Of a DNA stretch of 47,532 bases, positions 9,263 through 18,467 are shown one piece after another; within the stretch, counting starts at the first letter, position 1; each line of letters begins with the position of its first letter. Source of the stretch: Muribaculaceae bacterium (GTDB lineage Bacteria; Bacteroidota; Bacteroidia; Bacteroidales; Muribaculaceae); assembly GCA_022509145.1 (NCBI GenBank), contig JAFLTX010000009.1:1-47532 (forward strand), in the 5' to 3' direction. Under the pieces are notes generated by a model. The model was given only the letters and a program-made list of their open reading frames with translations, did no database searches and had not been told where the DNA came from. A program made the position numbers and the translations under genes.

Positions 9263-11617
9263 TTATCTTATGAGTTTGGGTGCCGGGAAATAGAGGCCGA
9301 GGTTAAGGCCGAAATTCCAGTTGCGTGCAGGGGAGGTTAGATAATTGCAATAAAGCGAGAGGCTTGCAAACTTAAAGTTGTAGACAGCCGCAATTTCTCC
9401 GATAAATTCAGCGCGGGGGAACCATCCGTCGTAGGCGCAGGTTGTAGCCGAGGTAGCCACAAGATTGCGCACCGGCACATACACATAGATGTCACCTCTG
9501 AACTGAAGCTTCTGGAACGGATTCCAGATCGGCATCACGCCGGCGGCAAGGTAATTGTCGGAGCGGAAACCTTCGTTGAAGTAATTCTTAGTTGCAAGGG
9601 TAGGTGCGAAAGCGGCCGAATGGATTAGCGTGGCCGTGAGACTCTGATAAGGCTTGTAGAGAGAGAGCAGACCTTCAGCCATACCTCCCACCACGAAATT
9701 CTTATGCACCGGGAAATAATGCTTCCAAGTGGCCTCCACAGAGAGGGAAAGATGGTTGCTGTAGCCGGTTGAGGTGAACTTGTTCTCGTCGGTCCTCTGG
9801 CTGAGCTTTGAGCGGTCCATCACACCCATCACGTCGGCTTTCAGATAGCGTCCGCTCATGGGATACATAAGATTGCTGAGAGTATTGGCCTCGTAGCCGA
9901 GCTCAACCACGCCGGTGAGATAATCGATGCGGTCTCTGCGCGATATGGCGTCGACGACTGTTCCGGTGAGATACTCGTCGCGGATGTGTCCGTAACCTCC
10001 ACGCACGTACCATTTGGCCGGACGTCCGGCTGCCGTGCTGTATTCAACGCTTACAAACTGCTGGTTCTCGTTATAGAAACCGGGATTGGTGTTGTGGAAA
10101 AACATCAGTTCGTTTTCATAATACTTCTGACGAGAGGCCACACCGTATATCCACAGTGACGACGGATTGCGCGTGGCAAACGAGAAGCGGGCCGAGAGCA
10201 TGGCGGCATAGTAAGACTGGCCGAGCCAACCGCTCACGTCGATATCCATAGACTTGCGTCCGAGAGTGTGATATCCGAACGAAAGGAACAATTGAGAATG
10301 GACAGAGGTGGTGATCCATCCGCCTACCCCCAGATTCCAAGGCTGCTTTACCGTGGCTTTGAGAGTCAGCTGCGGGTCGAACTCCTCGTTGAATTTCGCC
10401 TGGGGAAGCAAGTCGATCAGCTTGCCGTCGGTTACCGCGCGATAATATCCGCGCTTCACCTGCTCCATGTCGATGGGAGTATGTTTCCCTTCGGTGAAGA
10501 GGGTCTCGAGGAATTTATCCTGCGCCTTGTTGCCCCCCTCGGCCACTACCGTATCAAACTTGATTACGGGAGTGGAGAGCTTGAACGTGTCGCGGCGCGC
10601 GGCCACTTCTTCGGCGGGGCGGCGTGCACCGCAGCGGGCCTTGATGCTGTCTACCATGCTGAGGCCCGTCTTGTAGCCGATATTATAGATGGTCTCCGCT
10701 TCCGACCAGTCGAGCACACCGAACTGAAGTACAGGCACCTGAATCTTCACGCCCCACTCCTCTGGGAGGTCATAATCGTTGTTTTGGATTATCATATCCT
10801 CGAGCTGCGAATAGACGTTCCCGGGCTCCGGTTTTCCGTCAGGGCCACTTACAGAGACGCCGATCATGAAGTCGGGGGCAAAGTCGTCGTGCATCACATC
10901 GATAGGGAAGTTGTCGTAGATGCCGCCGTCGTAGACCAGCACGCCGTCCATCTCTATCGGCTTGAAAACCAGAGGGAAACTCATCGAAGCCCTTACAGCG
11001 TCGCTGAGCGAGCCCCCTTTGCAGACGATTTTATGCTTGTGGTAGATGTCGGAGCAGACTGTGCGCAGAGGCACGAAAAGATTGTCGAAATCCTCGCGGC
11101 ATTGCGCGGAGTAGGGTGTGTAGAGGCGAAGGAATTCGAGATTCATCGGTATGGGCGAGATGAGGTGGGTAGGAATCACCTGCGACGCCCAGTTTTCCTG
11201 ATCCGGGGTCTTCTTCCCGATGTTCAATCCCACGTCGAGCCATTCGGGGAGTGGATACGGGCGCATCTCGTAGTATACGTCGGCCTGGTCGATGGTGCCG
11301 GAGCTCCAGTACTTGAAACTGTCGGAAGTGAAGAGAGCGAGAATCTCGTCGGGGCTCCATCCGCACGCGTAGAGCGAGCCGACTATGGCACCGGCAGAGG
11401 TTCCAGCCACGCAGTCGATGGGGATATCGTTCTCCTCCAGGGCCTTGATTACGCCTATATGGGCTATCCCTTTGGCACCGCCGCCGCTCAATACGAGCCC
11501 TACGCGGTAAGGCTGTGAAGGTTCGGCTGCCATAGCCCTGGCGCCAAATAAAGATATTGAGAGAATACATAAAGTCAGTATTCTCTCAATATTTAAACAA
11601 TTATGAAAAATCTTCAT
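9263..11617 (-). CDS. Patatin-like phospholipase with C-terminal outer-membrane barrel
   Basis: This is a secreted or outer-membrane lipid acyl hydrolase of the patatin family fused to a surface-antigen (BamA/Omp85-like) barrel, as in PlpD-type proteins. The 784-residue product starts with a signal peptide (about residues 1-30, ending ARAMA). The oxyanion loop GGGAKG is at 45-50, the nucleophile box GTSAG at 72-76 (Ser74), and the catalytic Asp-Gly-Gly at 230-232. These are all the residues expected for an active Ser-Asp dyad. From about residue 420 to the end the sequence has alternating beta strands and ends in [18 protein letters not shown]. It is the last gene of a minus-strand run, 52 bases after the DUF349 gene. 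The physiological lipid substrate is not known. Confidence 0.9.
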   Translation of the reverse strand: MKIFHNCLNIERILTLCILSISLFGARAMAAEPSQPYRVGLVLSGGGAKGIAHIGVIKALEENDIPIDCVAGTSAGAIVGSLYACGWSPDEILALFTSDSFKYWSSGTIDQADVYYEMRPYPLPEWLDVGLNIGKKTPDQENWASQVIPTHLISPIPMNLEFLRLYTPYSAQCREDFDNLFVPLRTVCSDIYHKHKIVCKGGSLSDAVRASMSFPLVFKPIEMDGVLVYDGGIYDNFPIDVMHDDFAPDFMIGVSVSGPDGKPEPGNVYSQLEDMIIQNNDYDLPEEWGVKIQVPVLQFGVLDWSEAETIYNIGYKTGLSMVDSIKARCGARRPAEEVAARRDTFKLSTPVIKFDTVVAEGGNKAQDKFLETLFTEGKHTPIDMEQVKRGYYRAVTDGKLIDLLPQAKFNEEFDPQLTLKATVKQPWNLGVGGWITTSVHSQLFLSFGYHTLGRKSMDIDVSGWLGQSYYAAMLSARFSFATRNPSSLWIYGVASRQKYYENELMFFHNTNPGFYNENQQFVSVEYSTAAGRPAKWYVRGGYGHIRDEYLTGTVVDAISRRDRIDYLTGVVELGYEANTLSNLMYPMSGRYLKADVMGVMDRSKLSQRTDENKFTSTGYSNHLSLSVEATWKHYFPVHKNFVVGGMAEGLLSLYKPYQSLTATLIHSAAFAPTLATKNYFNEGFRSDNYLAAGVMPIWNPFQKLQFRGDIYVYVPVRNLVATSATTCAYDGWFPRAEFIGEIAAVYNFKFASLSLYCNYLTSPARNWNFGLNLGLYFPAPKLIR

Positions 11618-11669
11618 TAAACTGATGTTAGCATTAATTCAATGGGGCTTTTCAAAAAGGGTGTCAGAA

Positions 11670-13718
11670 TCAATTCTCCGCAGGATTGTCGAGCATCTTG
11701 ATTTTCTCTTCGATCTCGGCGATCTCGTCCTTGATTTTTGCAATCTTTCTTTCGAGTTCCTGCATCATGGCGTTGCCGGCGGAAGACTTAACGTTGAAGA
11801 AGCCCATGTTGTTTTCATAGGTTGCGAGGTCGGCTTTCTTACGCTCGATTGCATTGAGGAGTTTCTCGCGTTCGGAGAGCTCCCGGCCTTTGTCGCCACG
11901 CAGGCTGCGGATACGCTCCTGATAGTCGTTCATCCTCTGGCGGGTGCGGGCTGAATCGAGCGAGTTGTAGACGTCGTCGCAAGCCTTGCGGTACTCGGTG
12001 TAGAGCGAAGATTTCAGCTTGTAGGGCACGTGGCCGATCTGCTGCCATTCCATCTGAAGCTCGCGGATTGCGGGGAGGATCTCGCCGCGGTCGCCGTCAA
12101 GCGGGATGGCCTTGATTTTCTCGATCACCTGTTTCTTGGCCTCGAGGTTGGCGTTCTCCTCTTCGCGACGGTCGTTGCGGCGGCTGCGGAGGTCTTCGTA
12201 GAAGGCGTTGCAGGCTGCCGTGAAGCGGTTCCAGATGGGATCGCTGAGGCGACGCTCCACCGGGCCGACGGTCTTCCATTCCGCCTGAAGTGCCTTGATC
12301 TTTTCAGCCGAACCGGCAGTATCAACCTCCTTGAGAAGTTCTTCAGCGCGCACGCAGAGGGCCTCCTTGCGGGCATAGTTCTCACGATGCTCGTTTTTGA
12401 TGCGTTTGTAGTATTCCGACTTCTTCTCGAAGAATTTGTCGCAAGCCTCGCGGAAGCGGGCAAAGAGTTGGTTGTTCACCTTGCGGGGTGCGGGGCCGAG
12501 CTCTTTCCAGCGGGCCTGGAGGGCCTTGATCTCTTCGGTAAGTTTCTCCCATCCCGAGAAGCCGCGTATGTTCTCGATGTCGATAGCCTCGGCTTCTTCG
12601 CAAATCTTGATCTTCTCAGCCTCAAACTCCTGCTCTTTGGCGCGGCGGTTGTCGAAGAACTCCTGGTGGCGCTTGTTGACCACTGTTGATGCTTCCTTGA
12701 ACTCGTTCCAAAGATCTTCGCGCAGCTCCTTGGCCACGGGGCCGGTCTCGCGCCATTCGTTGTGGAGAATCTGAAGCTTCCTGCCGGCTTCGATCACGTC
12801 TTCGAGCTCGGCAAGCTCGCGGGCCTGCTCGATGAGCTTCTTCTTGATCTCGAGGTTTTTCTTGAAGTCGAGGTCGCGCAGCTCGCGGTTGAGCTTCAGA
12901 AGATCGTAGAAGTATTCTTCCTGCTGTTTATATTGCTTCCACACTTCGTTTTCGGCCTGAGGCGGAATATCCTTGATTGCCTTGAACTCTGTCTGGAGCT
13001 CTACGAATTTGGGATAGTTGCGGTTGATGTTGTCCACGTCTTCCATAAGAGCTTTCAGAGCGTCAATCACCTGAAGCTTCTTTGCAAGGTTTTCCTGGCG
13101 GCGGTTCTCCTCGGCCTCGAGGAAGGCTGCGCGCTTCTCCTTGAAGTCGTCGTAGAGCTCGCGGAATTCAGTCTCGAGGGCGCAGGGGAGGGCGCTGAAC
13201 GCAGCCGCTTCGTTGCCGGCATCGAGAAATTTGTTGAGCTCTTCTTCCGTCTCTTTCTGACGGATGGCAAACATTGCCTGCTTGATGAGCGAAACCTCTT
13301 TGTGGGCGTTGAGGCGCGATTCGGCAAGGATGGAACGCATCGCTTTCACGAGCCCTTCCTTATCCATTTCGTGATAATTCACGGCCGCAGCCTCTTCCTG
13401 TGCTTCCGTTTCAGCAGCTTTCACTTCTTCTTCGGTTTCATTCTGCGGAGCTGCTTCTGCCTCAGGAGCTGCATCAGCCTCCGGAGCTTTCTCTGCCTCG
13501 GGAGTCTCCTCCACTGCCGGAGCTTCTGCCGGAGCTGCGGGAACTTCTGCCTGCGGAGCCTCAGCTTCTGCCGGTTCCGATTTCTCTTCCTTTACGGGAG
13601 CTTCTTCCATTACGGGAGCTTCTTCTGCCTTTGAGGGTTCTTCTTTCACTACTTCTTCGTTAACCGTTTTCTCTTCGAGATTTTCTGCCGATACGGTTGG
13701 GTTGTCTGTTTCGCTCAT
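11670..13718 (-). CDS. DUF349 repeat protein with acidic low-complexity N terminus
   Basis: The 682-residue product is cytoplasmic, highly charged and mostly helical. About the first 110 residues are a low-complexity run of Glu, Ala, Pro, Val and Lys. From about residue 200 several DUF349 units repeat, each with a Trp-rich helix signature: LWNEFKEAS, IKALQARWKELGPAPRK, LFARFREACDKFFEKK, IKALQAEWKTVGPVERR and IWNRFTAACNAFYEDL. A C-terminal coiled coil (about 600-680) follows. DUF349 proteins of this size are common in Bacteroidetes and their role is not settled. The start ATG at 13718 is unambiguous. It sits between the cyclophilin gene (40-base gap) and the patatin gene in one transcription direction. 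Confidence 0.88.
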   Translation of the reverse strand: MSETDNPTVSAENLEEKTVNEEVVKEEPSKAEEAPVMEEAPVKEEKSEPAEAEAPQAEVPAAPAEAPAVEETPEAEKAPEADAAPEAEAAPQNETEEEVKAAETEAQEEAAAVNYHEMDKEGLVKAMRSILAESRLNAHKEVSLIKQAMFAIRQKETEEELNKFLDAGNEAAAFSALPCALETEFRELYDDFKEKRAAFLEAEENRRQENLAKKLQVIDALKALMEDVDNINRNYPKFVELQTEFKAIKDIPPQAENEVWKQYKQQEEYFYDLLKLNRELRDLDFKKNLEIKKKLIEQARELAELEDVIEAGRKLQILHNEWRETGPVAKELREDLWNEFKEASTVVNKRHQEFFDNRRAKEQEFEAEKIKICEEAEAIDIENIRGFSGWEKLTEEIKALQARWKELGPAPRKVNNQLFARFREACDKFFEKKSEYYKRIKNEHRENYARKEALCVRAEELLKEVDTAGSAEKIKALQAEWKTVGPVERRLSDPIWNRFTAACNAFYEDLRSRRNDRREEENANLEAKKQVIEKIKAIPLDGDRGEILPAIRELQMEWQQIGHVPYKLKSSLYTEYRKACDDVYNSLDSARTRQRMNDYQERIRSLRGDKGRELSEREKLLNAIERKKADLATYENNMGFFNVKSSAGNAMMQELERKIAKIKDEIAEIEEKIKMLDNPAEN

Positions 13719-13758
13719 AACTAATTGTGTTTAAAAGGGTCAAAAACTTACCTGGGTG

Positions 13759-14634
13759 TCACTTTTTCAAGAGTTTCACTGATAGGATCTTAATATCTTC
13801 AAGGGGACGGTCGTTGCCGTCGGTCTCTGCATTCTGGATTTTCTCCACCACATCCATACCGCTTATCACTTCGCCGAAAACGGTGTATTGGCCGTCAAGG
13901 TTGGGAGTGCCGCCGATGGTGGTGTAGTCGGAAGCTATCCGCTCGTCGAGGGGAGCGGCAGGTATTTCAGCCTCCACACGTGCGATGAGCTCGTCGCGCA
14001 ACTTGTCGAGGCCGGCCTGGTCGCCTTCTGTCTGCATCTTGTGGATTTCATCCATGCGTTCGGAAGCGAGCTTGTTGAAAAGGTTTTGACGGCTGGCCAT
14101 CACGCTTTGCTGGGCGATGCCGTCGAGCTGCGACTGGGCGTATTTGCGACCCGTCACGATATAGAACTGGGAGCCGGAGGAGCGGCGTTCGGGGTTTACC
14201 ATATCGCCCGTTCTCGCCGCTGCCAGAGCGCCGTATTTGTGGTAATGCTTGGGATAATCTATCTCGGCCTCGATGGTATAGCCGGGATTCCCCGCGCCAA
14301 GCTGAGCGCCCTTAGCGGCACCTTTGGAGTCGGGATCGCCGGCCTGCACCATAAACTGGTTGATCACGCGATGGAAAAGCACTCCTTCATAAAAGCCGTC
14401 GGAGACGAGCTTCAGGAAGTTGTCGCGATGGAGGGGAGTGTCGTCGTAGAGTTTCACCACGATATCGCCCATGGTGGTCTTGATCTCCACTTCGGGTCCG
14501 GGTATATCTTTAGTTTCTTTGTTCACGGCTGGTTGGGGTGTTTCTGAATTATTGGCGGTTTCGCTCTTGCCGCAGGAATAGATCTCGGCGGTGAAGAGCA
14601 CGGCCAGTATGGCAAAAGTTAAAAATTTCTTCAT
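13759..14634 (-). CDS. Cyclophilin-type peptidyl-prolyl isomerase, predicted lipoprotein
   Basis: This is a cis-trans prolyl isomerase predicted to help fold proteins in the periplasm. An in-frame TTG lies two codons upstream, but the ATG at 14634 gives MKKFLTFAILAVLFTAEIYSC, a lipoprotein-like signal ending at Cys21, so it is preferred. Cyclophilin blocks are clear: VEIKTTMGDIVVKLY, FYEGVLFHRVINQFMVQAGDP, SSGSQFYIVTG and DGQYTVFGEVISGMDVV. Between the last two, about 70 helical charged residues are inserted; similar insertions occur in other Bacteroidales cyclophilins. The ATG is two bases from the stop of the upstream small gene, so the two are coupled. Confidence 0.92.
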   Translation of the reverse strand: MKKFLTFAILAVLFTAEIYSCGKSETANNSETPQPAVNKETKDIPGPEVEIKTTMGDIVVKLYDDTPLHRDNFLKLVSDGFYEGVLFHRVINQFMVQAGDPDSKGAAKGAQLGAGNPGYTIEAEIDYPKHYHKYGALAAARTGDMVNPERRSSGSQFYIVTGRKYAQSQLDGIAQQSVMASRQNLFNKLASERMDEIHKMQTEGDQAGLDKLRDELIARVEAEIPAAPLDERIASDYTTIGGTPNLDGQYTVFGEVISGMDVVEKIQNAETDGNDRPLEDIKILSVKLLKK

Positions 14635-14636
14635 TC

Positions 14637-15011
14637 TCAATGGTTTGGCTGGTGCTGATAAATGCGCTTGAATATTCTGCGGAAGTTGTCGTCTTCCTTT
14701 TTGAGGGTTTCGGCCCTTTCCATATAGCCTGTACCCCAGATCGATTCAAGCAGGGTGCCGATGTAGCGGCGTTCCCGGTCTCGCTCGATGGCCCCCTCGA
14801 TCAGGCGGTAGATCCATGGTCTGAAGGTTTCGGCGTCGATCGAGTTGAGAAAACGCGCCGAGCTGGCAAGGAATTGGCCGTTGGTGTCTGTGCGCAGAAG
14901 ATTCTCGGTAAGATAGTCCATTTCAACCACGCAATCCGGCACATGGTTTACGATATAATCGTAAGTGGCCATGCCGTCGGTATCGTGAGAGAGGTCTTTC
15001 AATTCTATCAT
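14637..15011 (-). CDS. Small conserved-looking protein of unknown function
   Basis: I do not recognise this protein. From the ATG at 15011 it has 124 residues. A longer version from a TTG at 15038 adds nine residues with no support. It begins MIELKDLSHDTDGMATYDYI and has no signal peptide or membrane helix. It is acidic in the first part and basic at the end (RRIFKRIYQHQPNH), with likely helical content throughout. It is the first gene of the minus-strand run leading to the cyclophilin lipoprotein, DUF349 and patatin genes, with only two bases to the cyclophilin ATG. Its long intact frame and tight spacing argue that it is real. Confidence 0.75.
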   Translation of the reverse strand: MIELKDLSHDTDGMATYDYIVNHVPDCVVEMDYLTENLLRTDTNGQFLASSARFLNSIDAETFRPWIYRLIEGAIERDRERRYIGTLLESIWGTGYMERAETLKKEDDNFRRIFKRIYQHQPNH

Positions 15012-15133
15012 ATATATCCGTATTGATAAATGATACAAAAGCGAAATTAGTAAAAAAATTCAAATTGCGAAATATAATGGGGAAATAACGGTCAAAATTA
15101 TACTTATTCACAGATAATATAGGTTTTATTTAT

Positions 15134-15141
15134 TAAATTTG
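15134..15141 (+). promoter_or_regulatory. Bacteroidetes -7 element before the cytidylate kinase-like gene
   Basis: TAAATTTG matches the Bacteroidetes -7 consensus TAnnTTTG. No TTTG is found 19-21 bases upstream. The element ends only ten bases before the ATG at 15151, so transcription from it would give an almost leaderless message. Confidence 0.4.
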
Positions 15142-15150
15142 CGCCGAAAT

Positions 15151-15810
15151 ATGGGAAAGGAACATACAATCATAGTGATCGGGCGCAGCTTCGGCGCCGG
15201 AGGGAAATCGATAGGGAAAGTACTTTCGGAGAAACTGGGGATACCCATCTACGACAACACTCTGCTCAACGAGTCGGCTAAAGAGTTCGGGTTCAGCCGC
15301 GACATCTTCTGCCGTGTTGACGAGAAACGTCCCTCGAGGTTCAAGCGTTTCGTTACGCAAAGCTACGGTGTGCAGGAATCGTATATCTACGACGCCATAA
15401 GCAACGAGACCCTTTATCAGGCGCAGAGCAGGGTGATACGTGCCATCGCCGAGCGCGGGCCGTGCATCATCGTGGGCCGCACGTCGGATTACGTGTTGCG
15501 TGATTTCCCTGGCCTCGTAAGCGTTTTCGTGCATGCGCCGCTGGCGTATCGGGCCCAGAAGATTGTGGAGAGGGGAGACGCCACCACTCCCGAGGAGGCC
15601 ATAGAGCTGGCGAAGAGGAAGGATAAGAGCCGCGAGAAGTATTACAACTACTTTACCGGAAGATATTGGGGCGTGGCCTCGAATTACGACCTCTGCCTCG
15701 ACTCGTCGCTGCTTCCCGTTGGCGACAGCGCCGAAGTGATAGCCGGGTTTGTAAGGCGCCTTGAGGCTGCAAACCGGAGCTTCGGAGAGAAAATTGAAAA
15801 AAATTTTTAA
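15151..15810 (+). CDS. Cytidylate kinase-like family protein
   Basis: This is a P-loop kinase of the Cytidylate_kin2 family. The canonical reaction of relatives is ATP-dependent phosphorylation of CMP/dCMP, but many members are unproven. The ATG at 15151 gives MGKEHTIIVIGRSFGAGGKS, with the nucleotide-binding loop at residues 11-20 and LSEKLGIPIYDNTLL just after. The longer frame from a TTG at 15139 would add four residues that overlap the predicted promoter. The lid/base region RGPCIIVGRTSDYVLRDFPG and the helical KRKDKSREKYYNYFTG are typical. The 219-residue length fits. It is probably distinct from the main cmk gene, which belongs to another subfamily, so no symbol is given. Confidence 0.85.
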   Translation: MGKEHTIIVIGRSFGAGGKSIGKVLSEKLGIPIYDNTLLNESAKEFGFSRDIFCRVDEKRPSRFKRFVTQSYGVQESYIYDAISNETLYQAQSRVIRAIAERGPCIIVGRTSDYVLRDFPGLVSVFVHAPLAYRAQKIVERGDATTPEEAIELAKRKDKSREKYYNYFTGRYWGVASNYDLCLDSSLLPVGDSAEVIAGFVRRLEAANRSFGEKIEKNF

Positions 15811-15887
15811 AAATTTAAACTATTTAACCCTTTTCAGTTTTATAATAATGAAAGGTTAATGAATGTTTAATTAAAAAATTTGATATT

Positions 15888-16478
15888 ATGAAAAAATCGG
15901 CTTCATTGATCACCTATCTGTCCGCATTGGTAATAGGTATCATACTATTGGCTCTCCACGAGCAGGTAAACTTGCTCAAAGGAATCGTGATCGCTATCGG
16001 CGTGCTCATCACAGTGCCGAGTGCAATAATGTTTCTCAGCCCGTTCTTCAGCAGGAAGAATTCAGAAGGCCTCGGCTATGCTTCCTGGCTCACGGTGCTT
16101 GTAGCCGCCGCAGGACTGGTGCTTGGCATCTGGATGCTGGTGATGCCTTCGTTCTTCGAAACGGCGATGATCTACACACTGGGCGTGATATTGATCCTCG
16201 TGGGCGCCGCTCAGGTGGTGTTCATCTTCAATGCCTCCCGTCCCTACGGAGCCAACCCGCTCTGGTATTGCGTTCCGGTATTGGTGATCGCAGGCGGTTT
16301 CATCGTTCTCTTCATAGGTCCTAAAGGCGTCAACTCTTGGGCTACGATAACCACCGGTATCCTGCTCATCGTTTATTCCGCCAACGGCCTCAGCGCCCTG
16401 GGCAGAGAATGCAAGGTAGACCGCGAGAGGAAGCAGCTCGGCGAGAGCGACTCTGACACAGGCGAGTTGTCAGACTGA
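15888..16478 (+). CDS. DUF308/HdeD-like membrane protein
   Basis: This 196-residue inner-membrane protein has six hydrophobic helices arranged as three pairs, separated by short loops (for example SPFFSRKNSEGLGYASW and NASRPYGANPLW). The helix pattern and the LGVILILVGAAQVVFIFNA block resemble the DUF308 (HdeD) family, linked to acid resistance in Escherichia coli but without a known biochemical role. The tail after residue 170 is charged and cytoplasmic (RECKVDRERKQLGESDSDTG). It lies 77 bases after the kinase gene in an A+T-rich gap and 20 bases before rnpB. Co-transcription with either neighbour is possible. Confidence 0.75.
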   Translation: MKKSASLITYLSALVIGIILLALHEQVNLLKGIVIAIGVLITVPSAIMFLSPFFSRKNSEGLGYASWLTVLVAAAGLVLGIWMLVMPSFFETAMIYTLGVILILVGAAQVVFIFNASRPYGANPLWYCVPVLVIAGGFIVLFIGPKGVNSWATITTGILLIVYSANGLSALGRECKVDRERKQLGESDSDTGELSD

Positions 16479-16498
16479 AAAGAAATCTAAAAAGCTTA

Positions 16499-16879
16499 AT
16501 GCAGAAGTGTGGACGGTCGCCGGCCGCCGGGAGCGGCCGGAGGAAAGTCCGGGCAACACAGAGCATCATACTTTCTAACGGAAAGCGGGTGGCGACATTC
16601 GGAAGATGTGACAGAAAATAACCGCCTCCTCGGAGGTAAGGGTGAAAAGGCGGGGTAAGAGCCCACCGGCTTCCGGGGCGACCCGGAAGGCCGCACATCC
16701 TATGAGTTGCAAGGCCAAATATACCGACACAAGGGAGTGGCTCGCTCCCGTCGGGGGGTAGGCTGCTAAAGGATGCAGGCAACTGCAGTTCCGAAGATAA
16801 ATGACCGTAAGGAGGAAGGTGCCGACGTTCCGACGACGACACCTTCGCCTACAAAACCCGGCTTACAGCATTTCTGCAT
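16499..16879 (+). ncRNA. rnpB: RNase P RNA, class A
   Basis: This is the catalytic RNA of RNase P, which removes the 5' leader from tRNA precursors. The ends are set by helix P1: ATGCAGAA at 16499-16506 pairs with TTCTGCAT at 16872-16879. Universally conserved blocks are all present: GGAGGAAAGTCCGGGCA (P4 5' side, about 16539-16555), GGTAAGAGCCCACCG (about 16655), AGATAAATGACCG (about 16795) and ACAAAACCCGGCTTACAG (about 16851, P4 3' side). The total of about 380 nt is normal. A run of T follows P1, so P1 plus the T-run may end transcription. The next coding start lies only eight bases later. Confidence 0.96.
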
Positions 16880-16887
16880 TTTTTTAT

Positions 16888-18267
16888 ATGGAAAAGACGA
16901 AGAAGGATAAAAAGGGAATCTTCTCCAACATCGGAGGCAAACTTTCATCGGCGTGGAAGTTTGCCTCGTCGGGTGTCTGGTCCTCGCCTAAAAACACCTT
17001 CGGCGTGAGGATGGTGAAGACGCTCAACCTCACGGTGACTTCCTTCTTCGACCGCGATCTGCAGACACGCGCCGCATCGCTGACGTTCAATACGTTGCTG
17101 GCGCTCGTGCCTGCTCTTGCGCTTATATTCGCCATCGGGCGCGGCTTCGGGCTGCAAGATCTGCTGCGCGACCAGCTTTTCACCTATTTCCCGGCCCAGA
17201 AGGAGGCAATCGAAACCTCCGTGACGTTTGTGGACTCCTACCTCGACCAGAGCAGCCAGGGAATATTCGTCGGAGTGGGTATCGTTGTGCTCCTTTACAC
17301 CCTCATATCGCTGCTCGACTGCATCGAGGAGTCGTTCAACCAGATATGGGGTATAAAGAAAGACCGGTCGATCTATCAGAAATTCACCGATTATATCGCC
17401 ATCTGTCTGCTCATCCCGATTCTGATGATATGCTCGGCGGGCGTGTCGATCTTTCTCTCGACGGTGTTTCAGACAAACGTCCATATCCCTTTCCTCACCC
17501 CGATAATCAACGTACTGCTGGAGCTCTTCCCGCTGATTCTTGTCTGGCTGGCGTTCTCGCTGTCGTTCCTTCTCATCCCCAACACGAAGGTTACGTTTAA
17601 ATACGCTGCTATTTCGGGAGCCGTCTCGGCAGTGGCGTTCCAGATTCTCGAGCTCCTCTTTCTCAACGGGCAGATCTACGTGACGAAATACAACGCCATC
17701 TACGGATCGTTTGCCTTCCTCCCGCTCTTGCTTGTATGGCTGCAGTTCTCGTGGCTGATACTGCTGGCCGGGGGCACCCTGACGTATTCGTTGCAAAACG
17801 TCTTCGCCTACAATTATATGGCCAACCCATCGCAGGTGAGCACACAGTATATGCGCAAGGTGTCCGTGATTGTTTCGGCTATAGTGGTGGGAAGATTTGT
17901 GAGAGATGAAAAGCCGCTGACCTGCAACCAGTTGGCGCGTCTGTACAATCTGCCGATGCGACTCGTGAGCAGCATCGCCGACGAGCTACATTCTCTCGGC
18001 ATCTTCAATTATGTGAAACTCGACGACGATAACGAGGGTATCGCGCCGGCCTACGACGTCTCCCATCTTTCAGCAGGCACATTGCTCAAGAAACTCGATA
18101 CTTACGGCGATTCAGGGTTCATACCCTCTTTCGTCACCAACTACTCCGAAATCTCCGATCTCATCGACGACTGGGAGAAGTCGGAATGGACGGCAGCCGA
18201 CGCCGTTTTGCTCAAAGATCTCGTGATTCCTCTCCCTGCTCCCGCAGAAGAAAACGAGAAGAAGTAG
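16888..18267 (+). CDS. YihY/UPF0761 family inner-membrane protein
   Basis: This membrane protein of the YihY family was once annotated as RNase BN, a name now known to be wrong; its function is unknown. The frame is open back into rnpB (to 16801), but the ATG at 16888, just after the rnpB 3' end, gives MEKTKKDKKGIFSNIGGKLS and a normal 459-residue protein. The family block DRDLQTRAASLTFNTLLALV begins the membrane part, which has about six helices. LLDCIEESFNQIWGIKKDRS is the conserved cytoplasmic loop, and LLVWLQFSWLILLAGGTLTY is near the last helix. The last 120 residues form a soluble domain resembling a winged helix (LTCNQLARLYNLPMRLVSSI). Confidence 0.9.
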   Translation: MEKTKKDKKGIFSNIGGKLSSAWKFASSGVWSSPKNTFGVRMVKTLNLTVTSFFDRDLQTRAASLTFNTLLALVPALALIFAIGRGFGLQDLLRDQLFTYFPAQKEAIETSVTFVDSYLDQSSQGIFVGVGIVVLLYTLISLLDCIEESFNQIWGIKKDRSIYQKFTDYIAICLLIPILMICSAGVSIFLSTVFQTNVHIPFLTPIINVLLELFPLILVWLAFSLSFLLIPNTKVTFKYAAISGAVSAVAFQILELLFLNGQIYVTKYNAIYGSFAFLPLLLVWLQFSWLILLAGGTLTYSLQNVFAYNYMANPSQVSTQYMRKVSVIVSAIVVGRFVRDEKPLTCNQLARLYNLPMRLVSSIADELHSLGIFNYVKLDDDNEGIAPAYDVSHLSAGTLLKKLDTYGDSGFIPSFVTNYSEISDLIDDWEKSEWTAADAVLLKDLVIPLPAPAEENEKK

Positions 18268-18351
18268 AGGCTGAAAAAGAAGGCGAGAAGAGACTGAGAA
18301 AGGGAGGGATGAAAGGAAAGTAAGAGAGAAGAAAAATTGATTGGCTGAGGG

Positions 18352-18383
18352 GTTGCAGAAGTGAAAGATTTTATGTAAATTTG
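18352..18383 (+). promoter_or_regulatory. Promoter of the glycogen operon
   Basis: A GTTG at 18352-18355 is separated by 20 bases from TAAATTTG at 18376-18383. This fits the Bacteroidetes housekeeping pattern TTTG-N19-21-TAnnTTTG, with one mismatch in the -33 box. Transcription would begin near 18390 and leave about 78 bases of leader before the debranching enzyme. Confidence 0.7.
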
Positions 18384-18467
18384 CCAATATACAAATATCG
18401 CTCCTCGAGAGCGACCAGAAGGAAGAAAGAGCTTGCAAATCAGACTATATAGATTAAGAGAAAAGAT

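Noticed and set aside
10268-11518. A 416-codon plus-strand open frame inside the patatin gene
   Set aside because: It is fully antisense to a gene with intact patatin motifs and has no recognisable domain; long antisense frames are common in G+C-richer coding DNA.
12762-13634. A hydrophobic plus-strand frame inside the DUF349 gene
   Set aside because: It is the complement of a charged coiled-coil coding region; the apparent hydrophobicity follows from that.
16801-16887. Extended start of the YihY-family gene inside rnpB
   Set aside because: The extra 29 codons translate conserved RNase P RNA; the ATG at 16888 gives the family-typical N terminus.
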